This document shows positions 1 through 7,712 of a stretch of 17,643 nucleotides of DNA, piece by piece (within the stretch, counting starts at the first letter, position 1; each line of letters starts with the position of its first letter). Under the pieces are notes generated by a model. It ran no database searches. It was given only the letters and a program-made list of their open reading frames with translations, and had not been told where the DNA came from. A program made the position numbers and the translations under genes. The stretch is from Candidatus Sericytochromatia bacterium (lineage in GTDB: Bacteria > Cyanobacteriota > Sericytochromatia > JACMPN01): positions 1 through 17,643 of the forward strand of contig JACMPN010000256.1 in assembly GCA_014377495.1 (NCBI GenBank), given 5' to 3'.

Positions 1-2318
1 ACCTCGGTGACGGTGCTGCTCGACGACCAGGCGGCGGCGCAACGCAACTGCCCGTCCTGCAACAGGTACAGGGCGGTCCGGTCGTATTCGAGGGTGCGGC
101 AGAGCTCCCGGGGGATGAGGGAAAGCAGGTCGATGCGGGAATGGGCCGTCCGAAAGACGTCCTGCACCGTGTACAGGTTGCTGAGGCGCCGGTCTTTTTC
201 TTTCAGGGTGCGGGTCCGGTCGGCGACCAGGGCCTCGAGCCGGCCGATGAACTCCGCCTGCCAGCGAGCCGTCTCCCGCTCGGCGGTGATGTCCTGATAG
301 ACGGCCAGGGCCCCGGCATAGGTGCCGCCCGCGCCCGTCAGGGGCTGGGTGACCACCTGGTAGATCCGGTGCTCGGCCTCGATCATCTCCAGCTCCAGCG
401 GCTGGCTGGCCGGCCGGCGCAGGGTCTGCCGCATCGACAGATCGATCTCGGCGCTGTTGCGGTGCAATCGGGCCGTGGCCGCCAGGAAATGGGCCAGGCG
501 CAGCGGCGGCTGCAGCCCGTAGAGCTGGGTGAAGGCGGGGTTGGCGGCGACGATACGCTCCTGGTCGTCGATGACGAAGACGGGGTGCGGCAGGCTGTGG
601 AAAATCGCTTCCAGCCGACCCCGGGCGTTTTCGAGGGCCAGCTGGGCCTCCCGGTCCTGGGTCGTGTCCTGCAGGAGGATCACCCAGCCGACGATCGCCT
701 CGTCGGCATCGGTGACCGGGGTGCCCTTGAGGTGGACGAAGCGGCGCACCGGTGCGGCCATCACCAGCTCGGCCCGGTGGGCCCGGTCCGGCTGGGCCTG
801 CATCTGCTCGCCGAAGAGCCGGAACCGCTCGGGCTCCTCCAACGTCTGGCTGACCCTGGTGATGAGTGCCTCCAGGGAGGAGCCCTGCAGGGCCGCATCG
901 CAGCCCAGCAGGCCCTCGGCCCAACGGTTGGCCAGGATGATGCGGTCCTCCGTGTCGACGACGATCAGGCCGTCACTGAGGGCGTTGAGGATCGCTTCGA
1001 GCTGGCTTTTGGTCCGCGCCGTCTGCTGGTAGAGCTGCACGTTTTGGATGGCGATGGCCAGCTGGTTGGCGACGGTGATCAGCGTCGTCACCTCGTGAGC
1101 CGTGAAATGCCCCGGTGACCGGCTCCCCATGGCCAGTACACCGATCATGGCGCCGTTGGCCAGCAGGGGGATGTGAATGATCGCCTCGACGCCGTCCTCC
1201 CGATAAAGCCCCACACTGGATCGGTCGTCACTGGGCAGGTTTTCGGTGACGAGCACCTGACGGTAGCGGGCGGCGACTCCGGGCAGCTGCTCGTCCATCG
1301 GCTGCGTCTGCAGGGCCTCGATGGCCCCCGGACCGAAGCCCTGGGCGATCTGCAGGTGCAGCCCCTCGCCACTGCCCTGCCGGATGAACAGGCAGCCGAC
1401 TTCGAGGTGGCAGACTTCCAGAATCTTGGGGAAGGCGGCGTCCAGCAGCATCGCCAGATTGGTCGGGGCGATCAGGCTCTGGTTGACTTCACCGAGACTC
1501 TTGAGCAAATCGACATGGCGCTGCACCTCGTCGAACCGGATGCGCAGCGTCTCGTTGCGCTGGCCGATCTCGGCGAACTTGTGTTGCAGGTGGCCGGCCA
1601 TCTCGCCCAGGGTCGTCGCCATCAGGTGGAACTCGTGGATCCCCGTGTGCGGCGGCACCATCGGGGCAAAGTCCCCCCTGGCCAGGGCCCGCAGCTTGCG
1701 GGTCAGCAGGTCCAGCGGTCGTGCATAGGCCTCCCCCAGTGAGAGTCCGATGGCCACGACCAACAGGAGCAGCAGCCCGCAGACTTCGGCCAGAAACGGC
1801 AGCTGATCCGCCCAATGGCGCAGCGTCAGCGGTGCCTGCCTCGCCACGACGAGAGTCCCCGCCTGGCCGGGAAGGGCCTGGGCCCAGCCGATCCAGCGGT
1901 TTTGGTGCCAGGTGAAGACGATCGACTCGGCGATCCGGCCCGGTCGCAGGATCACCGCCGGGGTGGTTGCCGGCATCCCCACGGGTTGCTGGCCGGCATC
2001 GAGGATCAGGGACAGGGCGCCCTGGGCTTTGGCGCTCTGCGAGGCGTCAGGGGGCACCGTCGTCGGCGTCCGTCCGACCGTCTGCAGGGCCTGTCGGGCG
2101 AACACGGGACGCAACTCCGTCAGGATCTGTTCTTCGTCGGATTGCTGCTGGGCGTCAAGCTCGGACCAGACGAGGGCCCCGATCACCGTCAGGGGGGCCA
2201 GGGCGATCAGCAGCGAGACGAACGTAATCCGCAGCCGCAGGGACTGCCGGCTCTTGCCAGTCGGAGGCATCGAGCCGGGCACCGGGGCCTCGGGTGATAG
2301 GACGGAACGATCGCTCAT
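1..2318 (-). CDS. Membrane sensor protein, HAMP-GAF-PAS-PAS-GAF (C-terminus outside window)
   Basis: The frame is open from ATG at 2318 down to the window edge, giving 772 visible codons. Seen in the translation: a short cytoplasmic N-terminus, a first membrane helix at about residues 31-52, an external region of about 120 residues, and a second membrane helix at about 177-199. A HAMP-like linker follows to about 250, then a GAF domain (about 270-412), a PAS domain (about 440-560, with ALSDGLIVVD) and a second PAS domain (about 567-685, with SLPHPVFVIDD). A helical linker leads into the start of a second GAF domain (about 717 on). This is the usual input half of a sensor histidine kinase, diguanylate cyclase or PP2C-type phosphatase. 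The output domain is beyond base 1, so the activity cannot be named. The start was chosen because the frame begins just after a candidate -10 box and the membrane helix follows. The Shine-Dalgarno is weak (AAAGA). The gene is transcribed away from the small lipoprotein gene at 2394. Confidence 0.88.
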   Translation of the reverse strand, partial: MSDRSVLSPEAPVPGSMPPTGKSRQSLRLRITFVSLLIALAPLTVIGALVWSELDAQQQSDEEQILTELRPVFARQALQTVGRTPTTVPPDASQSAKAQGALSLILDAGQQPVGMPATTPAVILRPGRIAESIVFTWHQNRWIGWAQALPGQAGTLVVARQAPLTLRHWADQLPFLAEVCGLLLLLVVAIGLSLGEAYARPLDLLTRKLRALARGDFAPMVPPHTGIHEFHLMATTLGEMAGHLQHKFAEIGQRNETLRIRFDEVQRHVDLLKSLGEVNQSLIAPTNLAMLLDAAFPKILEVCHLEVGCLFIRQGSGEGLHLQIAQGFGPGAIEALQTQPMDEQLPGVAARYRQVLVTENLPSDDRSSVGLYREDGVEAIIHIPLLANGAMIGVLAMGSRSPGHFTAHEVTTLITVANQLAIAIQNVQLYQQTARTKSQLEAILNALSDGLIVVDTEDRIILANRWAEGLLGCDAALQGSSLEALITRVSQTLEEPERFRLFGEQMQAQPDRAHRAELVMAAPVRRFVHLKGTPVTDADEAIVGWVILLQDTTQDREAQLALENARGRLEAIFHSLPHPVFVIDDQERIVAANPAFTQLYGLQPPLRLAHFLAATARLHRNSAEIDLSMRQTLRRPASQPLELEMIEAEHRIYQVVTQPLTGAGGTYAGALAVYQDITAERETARWQAEFIGRLEALVADRTRTLKEKDRRLSNLYTVQDVFRTAHSRIDLLSLIPRELCRTLEYDRTALYLLQDGQLRCAAAWSSSSTVTE

Positions 2319-2343
2319 TATTTCTTTCAAGTCAGTAGCAGGC

Positions 2344-2349
2344 ATTGTA
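2344..2349 (-). promoter_or_regulatory. Candidate -10 box for the sensor gene
   Basis: On the minus strand this reads TACAAT, five of six matches to TATAAT, 25 bases before the ATG at 2318. That would give a leader of about 19 bases. No good -35 hexamer sits at 16-18 bases upstream, so the call is tentative. Confidence 0.35.
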
Positions 2350-2393
2350 AATCAATGTGACTGAATATGACGTAGTCTTTCAGCGGAGACGGT

Positions 2394-2926
2394 GTGACTG
2401 AGCGGGGTAGGGCGATGCAGTCCCGGTGGTGGTGGTGGATGGCCGTGGCATGCGGTCTGGCCGGCTGCGGCCGGCCGGTAGACGGGATGCTCAGTGTAAC
2501 GGCGCTGGCAGCCGACATCGGCCGGGGTCCGGCCATCGTCGTCGTCGCCCGGGCCCGCAGACGGATCCCCGCTGGCTGCATGCCGTGCGGGAGGGATACC
2601 GCCTGATCCATGTGACCACCGCCGATCCGGCGCTCGCCGGGGACCTGCGGCAGGTGAGCGGGCCCGTGGTCCTGGCCGTGACGGCCGACCCCGAGACGGG
2701 GGCCACCGTGGCCGGGGCCCTCGCCGAACAGGTGGTCGGGGTCATCCTGTTGGGTGATGCCGCCAAAGCGCCGGGGTCCCGCCTGACGGTACTCGTGCAG
2801 GCGCACGGCTGGCCCTTGCGGCGCGTCACGGCCGCCTGGCAGGATCTCTCCTGGCGGTTCTGGTGGCGTGACTGGGTGACCCCGCGCCAAGCCCCGTTTA
2901 CGGTCATCGTCATTGACGGCCGATAA
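2394..2926 (+). pseudogene. Small lipoprotein gene with apparent frameshift
   Basis: Two overlapping frames seem to be halves of one gene. The first (GTG at 2394 with GGAG five bases upstream, or ATG at 2415) encodes a basic N-terminus, four tryptophans, a hydrophobic stretch and the lipobox LAGC. It then runs through a strand-like IVVVA near 2545 and ends uselessly at 2606. The second frame takes over near 2545-2560 with TDPRWLHAVREGYRLI and continues as plausible alpha/beta sequence (VVLAVTADPETG, VVGVILLGDA) to TAA at 2924-2926. Moving from the first to the second frame needs one extra base, so a single-base loss is the simplest reading. The intact product would be a lipoprotein of about 177 residues. 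I do not recognise the family. A sequencing or assembly error in this GC-rich tract is a real alternative to a true pseudogene. Confidence 0.55.
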
Positions 2927-2933
2927 ACGGGGC
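2891..2933. repeat. 10-bp perfect inverted repeat across a stop codon
   Basis: GCCCCGTTTA at 2891-2900 is the exact reverse complement of TAAACGGGGC at 2924-2933, with 23 bases between. It lies over the stop of the plus-strand lipoprotein gene and just before the convergent minus-strand gene end at 2950. It could act as a shared transcript end, but no T-run follows on either strand. Confidence 0.4.
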
Positions 2934-2949
2934 CCGGGCGCTCAGGTGA

Positions 2950-3639
2950 TCAGTGCAGCGTGCCGTCTACCGGAAAGGCCTCGCCAATGGTCACCGGGAA
3001 TGCCCATTGCTGGGTGCCCCCGCCGATCAGGCTGGCGACCACATGCCAGGTATGGGCACCGAGTGACGTGGTGGATGGGACCTGCCAGGCCATGTTCTGG
3101 CCCAGCTGGGCCTGGGTCCAGCTCCCGACCTTGGTGCCGTCGGTGAAGCCCGCCGAGGCCAGGCCGTCCAGGTAGAGGTCCACGTGTGAGACGCCGGTAC
3201 TGCCCGTCTTGGACAGGGCGACGAGCACATCGACCTCGGAGCCGGGCCGGACCCACAGCGTGCTCAGGTCATTCAGGCCCGGGATGTCGGGATAGGTCAG
3301 GGTCACGCCGGTCACCGCCACGGGGGCCGGCGGGGGGGGCGCACCCCCCCCACCACCGCCCCCGCCACCGCCTCCACCCCCGCCACCGCCACCGCCGGAA
3401 TATACGACGGCCGAGGGCGACGGGCTGGGGATGGCGGTCGGCGTGACGGTTGGCTTCACGGACGGTTTGACGGGGAGCACGACGACCGGGGGCGACGGCT
3501 TGGGTGGCGGCAGGATGGTGACTGCGACCGGTGGCTGTTCGGGCACGGTGGTCCCGGCCACGGGGCCGGGGGAGCGACAGGCTACGATCAGGCTACAGGC
3601 CAGGACCAGGGGGGCTAAGGAGCGGGCAACGCGTGTCAT
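2950..3639 (-). CDS. Lipoprotein with proline-rich and poly-glycine linker and Ig-like C-terminal domain
   Basis: A 229-residue protein. ATG at 3639 is preceded nine bases away by GAGG. A GTG at 3654 overlaps the upstream stop as GTGA, but the signal peptide fits the ATG better. Visible in order: a basic signal peptide ending in lipobox IVAC (cysteine at about residue 21), a Pro/Lys/Val/Thr-rich segment to about residue 80, a run of 18 glycines, APPPPAPV, then a beta-rich domain of about 120 residues (DVLVALSKTGS, HTWHVVAS, FPVTIG). The C-terminal domain reads like an Ig/fibronectin-type sandwich, but I cannot name the family. The long flexible linker suggests a lipid-anchored protein whose folded domain is held away from the membrane. 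The gene overlaps the propeller lipoprotein gene upstream and is probably co-transcribed with it. Confidence 0.8.
   Translation of the reverse strand: MTRVARSLAPLVLACSLIVACRSPGPVAGTTVPEQPPVAVTILPPPKPSPPVVVLPVKPSVKPTVTPTAIPSPSPSAVVYSGGGGGGGGGGGGGGGGGGAPPPPAPVAVTGVTLTYPDIPGLNDLSTLWVRPGSEVDVLVALSKTGSTGVSHVDLYLDGLASAGFTDGTKVGSWTQAQLGQNMAWQVPSTTSLGAHTWHVVASLIGGGTQQWAFPVTIGEAFPVDGTLH
3345..3400 (-). repeat. GGC/GGT codon run encoding 18 consecutive glycines
   Basis: On the plus strand this is a near-continuous run of C-rich triplets (ccaccgccc type) flanked by homopolymers of up to eight bases. It encodes the poly-glycine linker of the lipoprotein at 2950-3639 and is a likely site of length variation. 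Confidence 0.75.
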
Positions 3640-3650
3640 TGGGAACGACC

Positions 3651-6164
3651 TCACTGGGCGATCAGCATGCTCGTCGCGGTCAGCCCGGTCGCAAACGGCG
3701 ATCCGGGTACCGGGGCCATCGTGTTGCCGGCCCGCACATCTAACTGGCGGTTGGCGGCATCGAGGCCGTACAGTCGATCCGCGACCGGATCGAAGAGAAG
3801 CTGTTGCACGGCTGGGCCGATCGTCCAGGGCGAACCCGGCAGGGCCTGGCCGGTGGTGGCCGAGAGCCCGATCAGGCCGACGCCGGTGACGAGGGCATAG
3901 AGCCGGCTGCGCGAGATGTCGGCGGCCATGGCCGTGGCTGTCCCGCCCAGCGCGTAGCTGGCGGTCTTGGCCAAGGTGGCGGCCGTGTAAACCTCGACGG
4001 CATTGCTGCCCCGGCTGAGGACAAACAGGGTCTGGCCGTCCGCCGCCGACAGGACGTCCAGTGGCTGCGGGCCCGTCGTCACAGGGCTGCCGCTGATGGG
4101 GGCCAGGGTGGCGGCATCAAAGGCGTGCAGGTCGTGGCTCTGTTGGCTCAGGACGTAGAACCTGTCCAGCATGGGCTCGTAGCGGACCTGCACGGGGCTG
4201 GTGCCCACGGTCAGCGGCGAGCCGGTCACCGGGGCAAAGGTGCCGGCCCGGAAGGCCTGCAACGTGCCCGACCCGCGGTTGGCCACGGCGATCTGGTCGT
4301 GGCGCCAGTCGTAGGCGATCGGTCCCGGGGACGTCCCCAAAGGAGCCCGGAACTGGCGGAGGATCTGGCCCGTGGCGGCGTCGACCGCCTCGAGGGTCCG
4401 GCCTTCGCGCTGGGCCACGTACAGCCGGTGGCGGGTGCTGTCGTAAGCGCTCATGTCGGCCGTGATCCCCGTGGAAACCGGACCCGCCTGCAGCAGGTCG
4501 AAACCCGCCCGGCCGAGCAGTGCCCATTGGGAGCTGCCCTGATTGGCCACCCAGAACCGGTCATGCGCGGGATCATAGGTGACGGCCTTGGGGCCCCGGC
4601 CGACGGGGATCGGCATCCCGGGCAGCAGGTCCAGGCCCGGCAGGTTCAGGCCCGTGATCTGGTCCGTCTGGCCGTGGGTCACGAGCAGGCGGCCATGGCC
4701 GGGATCGGCGGCCAGGCTGACCGGCCCTGTGGTCACGATCTGGCTGGTGATCCCGGCTGCCGAAACGGGGTCGAAGCTCTGCACGCCGCCGCCATTGTAG
4801 GCCGTCGCCACGTACCGGTCGCTCGTCGGGTCAAAGACGAGATCGGCCGGTGCCGGTCCCGTGCTGCCCTGGCCGACGACCTGCAGGGTGTGGGCATTGA
4901 GGAGGATCAGCGCCGAGTTGACCTGGGCGATGACGCCGATGCGGGAGCGGGAGGCGTCATAGGCCAGGGCGACGGGGTTGATGCCGACGGAGACCGGTGA
5001 CCCGGCCAGCGGGGCCAGGGTGGCGGCATTGATCCCCTGCAGCGTGCCGGCACCCTGATTGATCCAGAAGACCTTGCCGGCCGTGGCGATGATCGCATTG
5101 GGCACGGCGGTGCCACCCAGGGTCATCGGGGAGCCCGAGACGGGCTGCAGGGAACCGGCGCTGAGGATGGTTACTTTGCCGGTGTCGACGCAGGTGACGA
5201 AGATCCGGTCGCTGGTGGGGTCGTAGGCCACGCCGCCCGGTGTGCCGTCGACGGCAAAGGGCGACCCCGGCACGGGCGCCAGGGTGGCGGCATTGAGGAC
5301 GGCGAGCTGTTTGCTGCCTTCGAGAACGCCATAGAGCCGGTCCCGCCCCGCATCGTGCACCATCCGGCCGGGGCCGGCCCCGGTCTGAGCCGGGAATCCG
5401 CTCATCGCCGTGTAATTGGCCAGACTCAGGGTTTGCAGACCCGCCTGCTGACCGATCAGGAACAGCTCGTCCCGTCGGACCGCAAAGGGGCGTCCGGTGC
5501 TCGTCGTCCCGCCCGGCGCAGTGATGACGATCATCCCGGAGGTGGCATTGGTGGGGATGACGACGGTGATGTCGGTGTCCGACCACTGGCTGACCGTCAT
5601 CGGCTGGTCGTGCAGGGTGACGTGCCCCGTGGTCGTGCCGAAGCCGGTGCCCAGGACATGCAAGGTGTCACCGGGCCGGCCCAGGGCCATACTCGGCTGG
5701 AACCCCGTGATCACCGGGTTGGTCAAGGAGGACACAGTGGCCGTGATCACCGTGCTGAACGCCCCAATCGTCAGATTGTCCAGCACGGCGCCCGATACCT
5801 GGGTGGGGCCGTCGAAGAGCCGGACCCGCAGCGCGTAGTCGCTGCCGGGCGGCACCAGCGGAAAAAGTCGGTTGGCGGTGAGTGCGCCACCGGAGACGGC
5901 GGTCATGTCGTCGGCGTCCACGGTCCGTGTGACGGGCGTGTGCAGCAGGGACGGCGAACTGAGGACGAACTCGGCCCGGTCCCAGACGGCGGGCAGGGCC
6001 AACGTGCGAAACCGTACCTGCAGCCCGGGGGCGGCCGTCCGGTCCTGTTGGGCGTCCAGGCTCAGGCTCATGGCATTGCGACCGCCCGTCGTGCCGATCG
6101 GGGGACATGCCGTCAACGTGGTCAACAGCGCCAGAGAGACCAGCAGTGGAGGGATGCGACGCAT
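3651..6164 (-). CDS. Beta-propeller lipoprotein with IPT/TIG domain
   Basis: An 837-residue protein. The ATG at 6164 has GAGGA about nine bases upstream and is followed at once by a signal peptide with lipobox LTAC (Cys20). The open frame runs to 6287, but that extension has no coding character. After an N-terminal beta-rich region (about 20-148) comes an IPT/TIG-type Ig domain (about 149-229; PVITGFQPS, GTGFGTTTG, TDITVVIP). From about 232 to the end there are about 14 repeats of ~44 residues with the pattern DRLYGV / NAATLAPVPGSPF / G..P..VAYD, as in the YVTN/NHL type of beta-propeller. Fourteen repeats would make two seven-bladed propellers. Such proteins usually sit in the periplasm or on the surface and bind ligands or partners; no enzyme motif is visible. 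The stop overlaps the GTG of the next gene, implying one operon. Confidence 0.85.
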   Translation of the reverse strand: MRRIPPLLVSLALLTTLTACPPIGTTGGRNAMSLSLDAQQDRTAAPGLQVRFRTLALPAVWDRAEFVLSSPSLLHTPVTRTVDADDMTAVSGGALTANRLFPLVPPGSDYALRVRLFDGPTQVSGAVLDNLTIGAFSTVITATVSSLTNPVITGFQPSMALGRPGDTLHVLGTGFGTTTGHVTLHDQPMTVSQWSDTDITVVIPTNATSGMIVITAPGGTTSTGRPFAVRRDELFLIGQQAGLQTLSLANYTAMSGFPAQTGAGPGRMVHDAGRDRLYGVLEGSKQLAVLNAATLAPVPGSPFAVDGTPGGVAYDPTSDRIFVTCVDTGKVTILSAGSLQPVSGSPMTLGGTAVPNAIIATAGKVFWINQGAGTLQGINAATLAPLAGSPVSVGINPVALAYDASRSRIGVIAQVNSALILLNAHTLQVVGQGSTGPAPADLVFDPTSDRYVATAYNGGGVQSFDPVSAAGITSQIVTTGPVSLAADPGHGRLLVTHGQTDQITGLNLPGLDLLPGMPIPVGRGPKAVTYDPAHDRFWVANQGSSQWALLGRAGFDLLQAGPVSTGITADMSAYDSTRHRLYVAQREGRTLEAVDAATGQILRQFRAPLGTSPGPIAYDWRHDQIAVANRGSGTLQAFRAGTFAPVTGSPLTVGTSPVQVRYEPMLDRFYVLSQQSHDLHAFDAATLAPISGSPVTTGPQPLDVLSAADGQTLFVLSRGSNAVEVYTAATLAKTASYALGGTATAMAADISRSRLYALVTGVGLIGLSATTGQALPGSPWTIGPAVQQLLFDPVADRLYGLDAANRQLDVRAGNTMAPVPGSPFATGLTATSMLIAQ

Positions 6165-6408
6165 GGGTTCGTCCTCTTTGTGCTCAATGACCCGATCGCC
6201 TGGGCGACCGGTGCCTCCCGCCACAGCGACTGACTCGCAGCGGTAGAGGCGATGTGGCCTTGGTTCGTGAGCATATAGGGGCCGCACAACAGGCGGTTAG
6301 GTCGGTTTGAACAAGTTACGAAATGCTTCCTGTACAACCTGAGCGGACAGCCGGGGAGTAGGAATTGGCCGCAACTGGCTGGATTGGTACAAAGCAGACA
6401 CCAAGCCC

Positions 6409-6837
6409 TTAGCGGGCCCAGGGTTTGACGATGACGAGGATGACGATGCCCATCATCAGCAGCGTCGGCAGCTCGTTGAACATCCGCAGCGTCCGGCTCT
6501 CGTAGGCCAGGGGCTTTTGGATGAGTTGCTTGCGGATCTTCATTGCGAAGACGTGGGTGGCAACGAGCCCGACGACCAGTGCCAACTTGGCGTGCATCCA
6601 GGGCTGGTGCCGGTAATAGTCCCAGTTGCCGGCCAGCTGGGCCAGGCCGAAACCGATCGTGGCCACCATCGCCGGCGTGGCGATGCGTTCGAGCAGCTTG
6701 CGTTCCCAGACTTCCAGGCGCATGCGGACGACGACTTCAGCCTCTTCGACGTGATAGACGAACAGGCGGAATAGGTACAACAGACCAGCCATCCAGGCGA
6801 TCACGGAGATCACGTGCAGGGCTTTTATCCAGAGCAT
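6409..6837 (-). CDS. hemJ: Protoporphyrinogen IX oxidase HemJ (UPF0093/CopD-like membrane protein)
   Basis: A 142-residue membrane protein starting MLWIKALHVISVIAWMAG and ending in a final helix (GIVILVIVKPW). Four hydrophobic helices are visible. The family oxidises protoporphyrinogen IX to protoporphyrin IX, the penultimate step to heme, in bacteria lacking HemG and HemY. The histidine and lysine known to be essential in the cyanobacterial enzyme are matched by His8 in the first helix and Lys84 (MHAKLAL) in the third. The ATG at 6837 was chosen over the longer frame to 6972 because the first helix and His8 then fall where the family has them and the length is typical. The Shine-Dalgarno is weak (AGG, about ten bases away). 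The gene stands alone, with 180 bases to the divergent small genes. Confidence 0.88.
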   Translation of the reverse strand: MLWIKALHVISVIAWMAGLLYLFRLFVYHVEEAEVVVRMRLEVWERKLLERIATPAMVATIGFGLAQLAGNWDYYRHQPWMHAKLALVVGLVATHVFAMKIRKQLIQKPLAYESRTLRMFNELPTLLMMGIVILVIVKPWAR

Positions 6838-7019
6838 GAAACACTTACCTGTGGCTTGGGCGCCCGCAATGGCGGTGGCCGGTGATGCCTGGCACTTTAG
6901 GCCGGACGTGGCCCCGTGGCAACCGCCATCACCTGTGACCCGGAACGCCAGCGGTTCCGTGCGCCCCGACACTGCCTATCCGGGACGATGGCAGATACGC
7001 TCGGAGTCAGGAGATCGCG

Positions 7020-7265
7020 ATGACCCCAGCCGACCTGATTACCCAGTTGCAAGCCGACGTTGCCACATACTCGGAAGCCGAGTTGGCCGACGTCGCCCAT
7101 TTTTTTTCCCTGCTGTACGGCCAGCGGTTCGTCGAAGGGCCGGCCGATGCGGCCCGGGCCCTGCTGAGCGGGCTGCCGCAGGCCCTCGCCGTGCTCAGTC
7201 CCGCTGAGCGGCAATCGGCCAAAGACACCCTATTGGCCGCCTTGGAGGCCCTCGATGCCGAGTGA
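7020..7265 (+). CDS. Small helical protein of unknown function (paralogue of next gene)
   Basis: An 81-residue acidic, alanine- and leucine-rich protein. AGGAG sits six bases before the ATG. No signal peptide, membrane helix or known motif is visible, and predicted structure is all helical. It resembles the following gene product: both have a Y/F-S-x-x-E-L/V motif, then about 35 residues later GLPQAL or GLAQAL followed by L/I-x-P-A. The stop codon overlaps the next start by 11 bases, so the two are translationally coupled and may form a heteromer. I do not recognise the family. Confidence 0.75.
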   Translation: MTPADLITQLQADVATYSEAELADVAHFFSLLYGQRFVEGPADAARALLSGLPQALAVLSPAERQSAKDTLLAALEALDAE

Positions 7266-7479
7266 GCGGATCCAACTGCTGAAGGCCCACGCCACGCGCT
7301 TCAGCAAGGATGAGGTGATGGCGGTGCTCGATACCGTCGGCGGCGAGTACTTCCGGCGGGGATCGGCGGAGATCCAGGGCGAGGTCGTGCAGGTCATGGT
7401 CGACGGCCTGGCCCAGGCCCTACGGCAGATCCCGGCCGATGCCCGGGTCTCCCTGCAGGCCCTGGTCCGCAGTTTTTGA
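7255..7479 (+). CDS. Small helical protein of unknown function (paralogue of previous gene)
   Basis: A 74-residue protein. GGAGG lies seven bases before the ATG, inside the end of the upstream gene. It is soluble and helical with no known motif. Its spacing of FSKDEV and GLAQALRQIPADA matches YSEAEL and GLPQALAVLSPAE in its neighbour, so the pair probably arose by tandem duplication and diverged strongly. The rnpB promoter starts about 200 bases downstream. The bases between hold a short inverted repeat (ATCAGC at 7542-7547, GCTGAT at 7558-7563) but no T-run. Confidence 0.72.
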   Translation: MPSERIQLLKAHATRFSKDEVMAVLDTVGGEYFRRGSAEIQGEVVQVMVDGLAQALRQIPADARVSLQALVRSF

Positions 7480-7676
7480 GGGCCTGCCGGAGGATGCGCT
7501 GGTAAAGCACGATTGTTGTATGACTGGGGTGGAAAGCGCGTATCAGCGGCAAAATTGGCTGATGGCGGTCTGTTGACTCGATTTACACAAAACTTGCTGT
7601 TTTTGGCGGCGAGATCGGCCTGGTTTTAGCGGCATGTCACCTAACGCAACCAATTGTGACCGTATGTAAAGTCTAA

Positions 7677-7705
7677 TTGACAGACGCGGCACGGCCGGTT
7701 ACGGT
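7677..7705 (+). promoter_or_regulatory. Sigma-70-type promoter of rnpB
   Basis: A perfect -35 TTGACA at 7677-7682, a 17-base spacer and a -10 TACGGT at 7700-7705. The expected start site, seven to eight bases after the -10, falls on 7712-7713, exactly where the 5' strand of the P1 helix begins. Box quality and spacing agree with the RNA's own 5' end. Confidence 0.75.
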
Positions 7706-7712
7706 GAACCTT

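Noticed and set aside
141..1118. Long plus-strand open frame over the sensor gene.
   Set aside because: It is antisense to a frame with clear GAF and PAS motifs, and its own translation is low-complexity Gly/Leu/Arg typical of GC-rich shadows.
2541..2555. CCCGGGC considered as a programmed -1 slippery site in the small lipoprotein gene.
   Set aside because: The heptamer is not in the X-XXY-YYZ phase of the upstream frame and no downstream pseudoknot is evident.
3804..5000. 398-codon plus-strand open frame opposite the propeller gene.
   Set aside because: Shadow of a real gene; no domain is recognisable and no ribosome-binding site suits it.
6165..6408. Gap upstream of the propeller lipoprotein gene, examined for a riboswitch or promoter.
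   Set aside because: Only a lone TATATG-like box without a matching -35 and no conserved aptamer sequence could be seen.
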